Assembly (NCBI GenBank): GCA_036936605.1
Contig: JAUPFV010000001.1
Location: forward strand, 215,045,530 to 215,109,529
Length of the DNA stretch: 64,000 bases
Origin: Limnanthes douglasii subsp. nivea
Lineage: Eukaryota > Streptophyta > Magnoliopsida > Brassicales > Limnanthaceae
Reading direction: 5' to 3'
Part shown: positions 57,001 through 64,000 of the stretch, in pieces
Position numbering within the stretch: position 1 is the stretch's first letter
How the letters are laid out: every line of letters starts with the position of its first letter
Notes under the pieces: model-generated
Told to the model about the DNA's origin: nothing
Seen by the model: the letters and a program-made list of their open reading frames with translations, nothing else
Database searches by the model: none
Translations under genes and position numbers: made by a program

Positions 57001-58517
57001 GTTTTGGAGAGTGAGCTGAAGATAACAGAGGATGAGAAGGAAGTGTATGGACACGCCGAATTCGGAGGGAGGTCTGAAGGACAAACATAAGCGGGGGAGA
57101 GAAGTAATAGGAAATGGAGGAAGTTGGTGGCGCCTAAAACAACCAAAAGGCACAAGAAATCATACTAGGTTGAGACGGGAACAAGTTGTAGAGTTCGAGA
57201 ACACATTCCAACAACCAGAAGGGACAGATAACAACAAGATGATGACAACACAACACCGGCCCGACAGAACATGAACATAAACTGGAATTACAGAAAATGT
57301 AGATGCAACAAAGGAAGTTGAGTACAAAAAATGTAAAGAGCAAGAACAAGAGAAAAAGAGGCAAGTGTCGGACCAGTATTGGAAGTTTCACTGGTGTGAC
57401 ACGTTCAATTTTGTGTGACAATGTAGAATTTAAAAAGAGGAGCAAGACTTACCGGTACGCTGTTGCGAGTAACCGGTTGAAGATTTCACTTAAACAGGAA
57501 AATAAAAGAGTGAGTGTTCCCCTGAATGCTTAGGCGACCACGACTGTAAATTTTAACATTAAATATTTAACGTGTTAGTGTTGACACATGTTAAAGAGTT
57601 GGAGAGGCAGATAGAAGAGTTGGAAGGAAAGTTTGAGGTATCAGAGGACAACGTAGATGCTGAAAATGCTGAACTTGTCAACACCTTATCAATGGCATTC
57701 TGTTGTGAAGATAAGGAGGAACCCGAACTGGTGGCTGTGGAAAAACCCGAGAAGCTACAAACAACAACTATTGTTTACCAGGTACGATGTCATGGCTTAT
57801 GGAAGAAACAGATCGAAGAGGATATATATTCGAAGAAATTTTGTGTAGCCGAAGATGATGAGGTGGAGGATACAGCGGCAGAATAAATGGATGTCGGGGA
57901 TGTCAATAACATGGAAGAATATGAATTTGAAGCGGACAAGACAGTGACTGCAAAGTCGGACACTGCACCAACAACGAAAGATATATTTAATGAGTCTGTC
58001 GAAAATGAGCCAGTGGTGGCCGAGGGAGGTAACGCAGTAGGTGTCAAAAAACCAGAATCAACGAATATAGAAGACGTGCAAACTGAAACTATTCAAACCG
58101 ATCTTGTTAATAATATGGTCGGAGATAAGGAAGTGGAAGGTAAAGAATGTGGGGATAAGAAATTAGTTGTGTTGTAAGGGTGAAACTACAGTAGCTAAAG
58201 TATTGGGGGACCAACATGACATAGAGCCAGACATAGAAATAAGCGCAGATGGTTTAGCTACTATGAATATGGGAGAAATTGAGTATGCCTTGAACCAGGC
58301 ATCTCATACAAAATATATGGACACCGTACAGAAGGGAAAGGTGGAAGAAAAGCCTACTAAAAAGGCTGTCAAAGATACCTTAGACCCAACCCTGATATCT
58401 ATGGTATTGTGTCATCGCCCAGAGCAGGTAGCAGTTGGAGTTGAAGAGCTGGAACCCGAAGTTGAAAATTTAGTCGAAATTGGAGTTGAAGATGTAAGTG
58501 GATCTCAAGTGCCTTAA
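57001..58517 (+). pseudogene. Ulp1-like gene, charged middle exons
   Basis: From the acceptor at 57000: LESELKITEDEKEVYGHAEF, then basic pieces, a coiled-coil start (THVKELERQIEELEGKFEVS near 57580), and a long acidic, low-complexity region (57887-58517; Glu/Asp/Val/Thr-rich, for example EVEDTAAE, KEVEGKEC). Three frames are used, with stops at 57884-57886 and 58175-58177. Charged, poorly conserved middles are usual in plant transposon-borne Ulp1-like proteins. Beyond that no function can be given. Confidence 0.45.
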
Positions 58518-59140
58518 GATTCAACAATATTAAGTTTGCTAGATTGTGGACATGTTTTTGATTTTTTTTGAAGTCTTAGTATGGTATTGTAGATGTTGGT
58601 GCGTTGTTGTATTAAAAGGTTTTTTTGAGACAGTAAGAAATATTTTAGAGTCGTTATGGTTTTGTTTGTTTTAGGCAGGAATTCTTTTGTGTAGTATGAT
58701 GAAGTCTCTAGCAATCTTGTTTAGATACCTAAATTGCAACATTATAATGCATGTATGTGGCAAACCATGTTATGCAAGAATTGTTTTTGTAGTATCTTAA
58801 TGTGTCTACCCTCTATGTTTTGCAAATAAATTGCAATAATTTAGACAATGTATCTAGCAACCTACGTTATCAAGGAATGGTATATCGCAATGTCATCATA
58901 CTCGTTTTGACTATCATGATATAAATATTGTATAAATTGCAACGTATATATTAAAAAGTAAGTTGCATGTATTTATTAAAAATGCGTAACATTAGCCACT
59001 GCCATGTTCCAATAAGATTACAGCAAAGTATACAATATCTAGCAATCTTCAGTTCATATAAATCGCAATGTTACATCCTAGAAATCTAGCAAGATCAACC
59101 GTATATAAATCGCAATCATAGTTTATTTTTAAATGATAGG
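58518..59140 (+). other. intron rich in CTAGCAA/ATCGCAAT motifs
   Basis: Clear pairs of the two motifs at 58708, 58853/58895, 59038/59062 and 59088/59110; the last two pairs are spaced 50 bases. No gene. It ends in a plausible acceptor at ATGATAG near 59140. Confidence 0.5.
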
Positions 59141-59396
59141 TACATCAAGAAAGAACTGGTGCAGCAATTGAAGGCCACTATTTAGCCGGTATAAACATTG
59201 AAACGACACTAGAAATAGAACTATCTCCGAAGCCTGAATAAGTATCACAAATAGTTGGAGGGAATGAACTAATTTGCATGGCCAAACAACAACAAGAACG
59301 ACATTCCTCGGGGAAAGGCAGAATTACTTACCTAGCCCGAAACAGCAGAACGAGTCCAACTTGGCGGGGGAGAGATACTGGAGTTGCAACAGCCAA

Positions 59397-59673
59397 TGTA
59401 AGCTTAAATTATGTAGTCAGGATTTCAGAAAAACAGAAACGGCAAACACGACCTTGATAGATAGGATCAAACAGTTTGAAGCGGTTTTATTCCGTTTATG
59501 TTTCAGTTATTCTACAATGTAATATATAAGATATTATATTAGTGAAATGAATTAATCCTTTCACATACACTTTGTTATCTCTGTTTCATTTTTTATGGCA
59601 ATCCTACATTCTAAAGAAACAGACGGATTAAAATCCTATATTCACACAAATACACGAGGATTAAAATCCATCA
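59397..59673 (+). repeat. 5' LTR, gag-only copy B
   Basis: TGTAAGCTTA...AAATCCATCA. It has fewer ATTCTAAAGAA-type blocks than copy A. The primer site that follows (TTGTATCAGAGCC at 59676-59688) has one change from TGGTATCAGAGCC. Confidence 0.95.
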
Positions 59674-59691
59674 ATTTGTATCAGAGCCGCA

Positions 59692-60656
59692 ATGTCGCAT
59701 ACGCCAGGACGGGATGATAGTTACGCCAGTGTGGTTAGGGGCAGTGGAGGCATGCAGACAGGAGTTTCTGGAGGTAGATCTGTCTCGAGGGAAAAATCTC
59801 TATCCTTCCACTACCCGAAACTGTCTGATACAAACTACCAAGTATGGGCTATGCAGATGAAAATTTTCATGCGCATCCAGGGAGTTTGGGAAGCGGTGGA
59901 GTCAATTGTTGACACATAAACAGACCAACTTGCACTCGCTGTTCTTTACCAAGGATTGAATGAAGAGACATTATATCAAATTCTAGATAAAGACACCGCA
60001 AAAGGAGTGTGGGATGCGTTGAAAGAGACTCATGTTGGAGCAGATCGTGCTGTTAAAGTCAGAACTCAAGCGTTAAGAAGAGAACTAGACAGCATGGACA
60101 TGGCTGAGAATGAATCCGTTGATGAGTATACCAGAAAGATGACCATGATAGTCGGTAAGATAAGGTCTCTTGGAGCAAACGTTGACAACAGTTATGTCAT
60201 CAAAAAATTGCTAAGATCGGTGTCATCAAAATTTATGTCAGTGGCCACAACTATTGAAGAGTTTGGTGATATCTCCTCAAAGTCTCTAGAAGAAATCATA
60301 GGCTCTTTAAAAGCCTTTGAAGATAAGATGACAAAGGTTGTAGAAAAGAAAGATGTTGAAAAAATCTTGTACGCGAAGACAGATATGCAAAACAGGGATC
60401 AAGGCAGTCCGAGTAACAGAGAAAGAGGCCCAGGAAATGGAGAAGGCCGAGACAGGAAGGTGAGAGACATAAGAAACATGATTCCACCTTTGACATAAAA
60501 AAGGTCAGATGTTACAACTGCCATAAATATGGTCATTTTGCTGTAAATTGTGGGTACAAGACAGAAAAAAAATCTTCACTTAATTCAGCAAGTGGAGGAA
60601 GAAGCTACGTTGCTTGCAGCGGAGATAAACTTCGATACTTCTGTTAAATGAGAAGT
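59692..60656 (+). pseudogene. gag of gag-only copy B
   Basis: MSHTPGRDDSYASVV at 59692. TAA at 59917-59919 stands where copy A has CAA (Gln). The frame resumes to 60498 with EYTRKMTMIVGKIRSLG and SLEEIIGSLKAFEDKM; a deletion near 60450 relative to copy A shifts the frame before the knuckle. CYNCHKYGHFAVNC is still readable near 60513. A and B differ in where they are broken, so neither break is ancestral. Confidence 0.85.
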
Positions 60657-60705
60657 CAGATTTGAAGATGGATGATCGAGTGACTACAAAATTGAGGGAG
60701 AGAAA

Positions 60706-60982
60706 TGTAAGGTTAAATTATGTAGTCAGGATTTCGGAAAAACAGAAACGGCAAACACGAACTTGATAGATAGGATCAAACAGTTTGAAGCTGTTTTATT
60801 CCGTTTATGTTTCAGTTATTCTACAATGTAATATAGAAGATATTATGTTAGTGAAATGAATTAACCCTTTCACATACACTTTGTTGTCTCTGCTTCATTT
60901 TTTAAGGCAATCCTACATTCTAAAGAAACAGACGGATTAAAATCCTATATTCACACAAATACAGGAGGATTAAAATCCATCA
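60706..60982 (+). repeat. 3' LTR, gag-only copy B
   Basis: TGTAAGGTTA...AAATCCATCA, preceded by the purine tract GAGGGAGAGAAA and followed by GCCAA. Confidence 0.95.
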
Positions 60983-60987
60983 GCCAA

Positions 60988-62096
60988 TAGGCATTAAGTA
61001 CAAAAGCCCACACCAAAATAAAGCTTGGTCGTATGGAGAAACTATACCCGCTATTATACCATTCTCAGAAGACATCTTTGTAGACTGTACGCAATATTGT
61101 TTTGACTAATGTGATAAGGTTGAGTCAAATTCAAATGAAATATGACACATATTAGAATCAATACAGGAAGATCATATTAATCCCAACATTTCAAATGGTA
61201 CAAATAACAATGAATTGTTGAAGTCCGAGTCGAGTCAGTTGTAAGTTAATGTTTATCTCATTATACATGGAAAAATTAATCTTATAGGATTAATGAAGTA
61301 AACCCAGTTGTATCCATTTCGGGTGTTAGCTGATGAGTTTCCTAACTAGAACTTATTGAGTCAGATACAGTTCGGGGAGTCGGAGGTTATGTACGTGGAT
61401 TGGCCGAAGAAAACAACGACAATAAAATTAATAGAACTCAAAAAGTACGACAAGGTGCTGCGAATAAGTAGAGAAAAAGATCAGGAAGACCCAGAAATAT
61501 GGTATTTTTCGATGTCAGAGTTCTCATACAGACTTTTCGTTAGTGTGAGTGAGATAATGGATCTTCCGTACGAGGGCGAAAAAAACTTCAAGGTAATATA
61601 CTGCTATAACACAGTAGCACGATCAAGTTTATTACATAACCCAAATAATTGTTTATTTATGTTATTTATCAAAATGTTATATATTACGAATTGAAAATTT
61701 ATAGATTATTGATACTTGGATATATAAGATGCTCCAGGAAGAAAATTGGAAAGTACCTTTCAAAGAGTTTGAAAATAAGTTTAACTGTAAGTGCAGCTTG
61801 TATTATTTTAGTTAGTACGAACACATAACTTCATTTTGATACTGCTACACATTGCAGAAAATGATGGCTATTAAAGGGGATATGTCACACATTATGGATG
61901 AAATATCTGAGATAATGAGATCGGACACGTATATGGTACTGGTTCCGCTGTTCATAATTAAGAAGAGCGGAGTGAACCATTAGACGCAATTTGTAATTGA
62001 TCTGGAGAATGGTTCTACCAGTAGCTATAAATCTTTGTTTCCCAAAAACAAACGTAATGCCGATGGGACGAGGAATACTGCAGATGATCTGGTAAG
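60988..62096 (+). pseudogene. Ulp1-type (C48) cysteine protease region, truncated
   Basis: Exons: 60988-61107 (AWSYGETIPAIIPFSEDIFV); about 61340-61590 (VMYVDWPKKTTTIKLIEL, DPEIWYFSMSEFSYRLF); about 61707-61787 (IDTWIYKMLQEENWKVPF); 61858-62090 (MRSDTYMVLVPLFIIKK, then VNH*TQFVIDLENGS, YKSLFPKN) up to a GTAAGT donor at 62092. The last exon fits the C48 core strand with the catalytic His: NHW is expected and the Trp codon is TAG. The Asp/Gln/Cys part is not seen downstream, so the protease is incomplete. Such enzymes remove SUMO-like tags; plant MULEs of the Kaonashi (KI) type carry them. Confidence 0.5.
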
Positions 62097-62635
62097 TTAT
62101 TACTTTGCTAACAACAAAACCCTAAAAAATGCATGTCTCTAGCAACCTAGAAATTAAAACAAATCGCATGAATAATAATATTTGTAATACATAATCGATC
62201 TACCGATATAGTAATTTAGCAACATTGTTTCTAGCCATGTAAAAAGAAAACTTACATATTTAAGGGCTATAGACTTTAAAATATGATAACTAATATCTGA
62301 AATAGTCACTGTATATAACAATGTCAATATGTAATATAACTCGCACCATGCGTTTCATTATAATTTAATGAGTATGTATGGTAAATCGCATATGCGAATA
62401 AATTGAATTTTTATTCATCGAAGGATATTTATCGAGTAAAGCGCTTAGTAATTAATAATGATATGACTGCTACCTATCTCTGTCAGTAAATAAAGGAAGT
62501 TTAATTTTCTTATTGGTTGACTTAATACTTGACAAGATAGAGGTAGATACTGAATCATTACAAATACATTAAATAGACGTTTCCAATTAATTGCACTTTT
62601 CTAGATTAGACGTAGCATTGAGTATGGCATATGAC
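62097..62635. other. AT-rich region with motif copies
   Basis: CTAGCAA near 62140 and AAATCGCA near 62161 and 62393. No supported gene. Confidence 0.4.
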
Positions 62636-62643
62636 TATAAATA
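62636..62643 (+). promoter_or_regulatory. TATA box of the small acidic gene
   Basis: TATAAATA in ACTATAAATAGCATCC, 171 bases before the ATG at 62814. Confidence 0.5.
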
Positions 62644-62813
62644 GCATCCGAGAGTTTAGGCATTTTAACATTAAACATATATAACTTCCAAAAACTTTTG
62701 CTCTTCTTTCAAAAATTGCACTTTCGTATCAAGACTCTTGTGGATACTTTTCCGGCGATGGGGGGTATTCTAACAACTCAAAAACCTTCTCTCCAAACAA
62801 GTGAACGACGACA

Positions 62814-63113
62814 ATGGAGTATTCTTCGGACAAGTCAGAAAGCAACTATGTCTGGTCGTTCTCTTTCGTCGACGAGTACGGCATAAGAGACTCTTGGTAG
62901 TTTGACGGTTACGATTCAGACCCGAACGAACTGCCAAAATGAAAGCGAATGAGGGACAGTTGGGATGAGGAGGACTTGGACGATGCAGATGAAACAGATG
63001 ATGACAAAGATGATGAAGTCGACGATAAAATTTCCACTAACGAGGATAAGAAGGAGGAGGATGAAGAGTAAGAGGAAGAAGAGGAGACTGACTCAGAAGA
63101 CTCTGATGATTGA
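62814..63113 (+). pseudogene. small acidic protein gene, broken
   Basis: One frame of 100 codons from ATG 62814 (MEYSSDKSESNYVWSFSF, VDEYGIRDSW) to TGA 63111-63113. It carries three internal stops: TAG 62898-62900, TGA 62940-62942, TAA 63069-63071. The last two thirds are almost all Asp/Glu/Lys/Thr/Ser (EDLDDADETDDDKDDEVDD). The frame is kept throughout, which argues for a real gene inactivated by point changes. Not recognised. Similar acidic tails occur in histone-binding and nuclear proteins, but that is no basis for a function. Confidence 0.5.
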
Positions 63114-64000
63114 TGACCTGGTAGTTGGAGTTTATTGTTTTTTGTGTGTTTCGTTCTAAATTGGACCAACCATGAAACATGGTGTATTTTTTTGTGAGGG
63201 TTGAGTTATCTAGGCATTTGTTAGTTTGTGTAAGTCGTGCATGAAATATTAATATATTATGAAGTTCTATTTCTAGCCATGTTTTACTTGTGTATTTGCT
63301 GTTCATCTCATTTTGGGGATTAAACCCCCAAAAAAATTTGAAAACCGTCTCATTTTTGCTAATCGCTATAATCGATTTTATAGTCAAACATGAGTAGGAG
63401 TAATAGTAACTACTTTGATGAGAGTAGTTAGATAGGAGATAACTTGTCCAGCAAAGATAGTAAACAACCTATCTAGCAAACTACAACAGTAGTTTGATGA
63501 CATAACGAATGGCTTCGTAAGTTCATGTAAAACATGGTATTGGGTACCAATGACTAACAATGTTTAGGGACCAACAACATTAGAGAAAATATAATTTAGC
63601 ATATTATGTATATAGGATAGTGTATATCTAGTCGTGTCAAGAAAATGCATAACAGTATCGAAGTGCGTATCTAACAATGTCAAACATTGAATAGAAACAA
63701 AATGAATTTTACAATAAGGAGAGTCTGCACCTAGCAACATCAAGAAAACGTCTAGCAATGCCAAACAAAGTAAAGCAGCAGGGTATGTAGTATAGTGGTA
63801 ATATTACAGCGCGTATCTAAAAATGTCAAACATAGGTCCTATCTAGTAATGTCAAACATAGGTCTTATTTAAGCAAATGCGAGTTGTTTAAAAATATCTA
63901 TAATAAATGCTATTGTGTCGTGATTTTAGACAACGGCCACAACGAAAGGTGCTGAAATTTATTTCCCCTCTAGATGGAATATGTTTTTTCTTAGGTTGTC
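63114..64000. other. noncoding, motif-rich end of the window
   Basis: Many copies of TATCTAGCAATGTCAAAC and variants (63466, 63670, 63729, 63752, 63815, 63841), the last two as a direct repeat with a period of about 27 bases. No gene. Confidence 0.5.

Larger units (their letters stand above)
59397..60982 (+). mobile_element. gag-only LTR retrotransposon, copy B
   Basis: Two 277-base LTRs (about 11 differences by eye), primer site, gag, purine tract, perfect target repeat GCCAA (59392-59396 and 60983-60987). Same family as 9179-10930. It interrupts an exon of the Ulp1-like gene: with the element removed, ELQQPIGIKYKSPHQNK reads across the joint. Confidence 0.95.

Noticed and set aside
62909..63169. 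Minus-strand Ser-rich 86-codon frame
   Set aside because: It is the complement of the Asp/Glu-rich codons of the small acidic gene; GAN/GAR repeats read as Ser/Leu-rich on the other strand.

Overview
This window looks like a transposon-dense, AT-rich nuclear region of a flowering plant, probably a eudicot. It contains Ty1/copia and Ty3/gypsy Tat-lineage LTR retrotransposons, plant-type LINEs with RNase H, a plant mobile domain (PMD) gene, a Mutator-like (MULE) transposase and an Ulp1-protease-like gene with short plant introns. I see no intact protein-coding host gene and no rRNA, tRNA, CRISPR or bacterial feature. Nearly every coding stretch carries stops or frameshifts.

Layout, left to right. 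(1) 379-4440, minus strand: a decayed copia element running off the left edge. (2) 5187-7787: a complete LTR element with gag and protease but no integrase or reverse transcriptase. (3) About 7.8-26 kb: a very old Tat-type gypsy relic (gag about 8.4 kb, pol 10.9-13.8 kb, probable antisense gene on the minus strand at 25.5-18.4 kb). It is split by three younger insertions: a gag-only element at 9179-10930 (repeat TTGAT), a copia at 13923-18396 (TATTC/TATTT) and the youngest-looking copia at 20020-25229 (CCTTT, LTRs about 97% alike by eye). (4) 26.5-29.8 kb: two LINE fragments of one family, head to head, with a palindrome at the hinge. (5) 30.3-31.4 kb: two copies of a minisatellite-bearing LTR-like repeat flanking a tRNA-derived primer site. 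(6) 31.5-38.5 kb: a tandem repeat of about 390 bp in one orientation and then the other, with a 3.5-kb LINE inserted.

(7) 38.7-64 kb: a broken PMD gene (plus), a MULE transposase (minus) and, divergently, an Ulp1-like multi-exon gene (plus) followed by a small acidic-protein gene. I suggest these form one large multi-gene Mutator-like element or its remains. It is interrupted by a full 10.7-kb Tat element (41481-52142, repeat ATTAT) and a second gag-only element (59397-60982, repeat GCCAA). The Tat element carries a gene on its opposite strand with its own TATA box and a 98-base intron.

In the LTR elements gag would build the particle, protease cut the polyprotein, reverse transcriptase and RNase H make cDNA, and integrase insert it. 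The gag-only elements would depend on another element for all enzymes. The points most worth following are the PMD-MULE-Ulp1 locus with its unexplained CTAGCAA/ATCGCAAT intron repeat, the antisense spliced gene in the Tat element, and the gag-only families.
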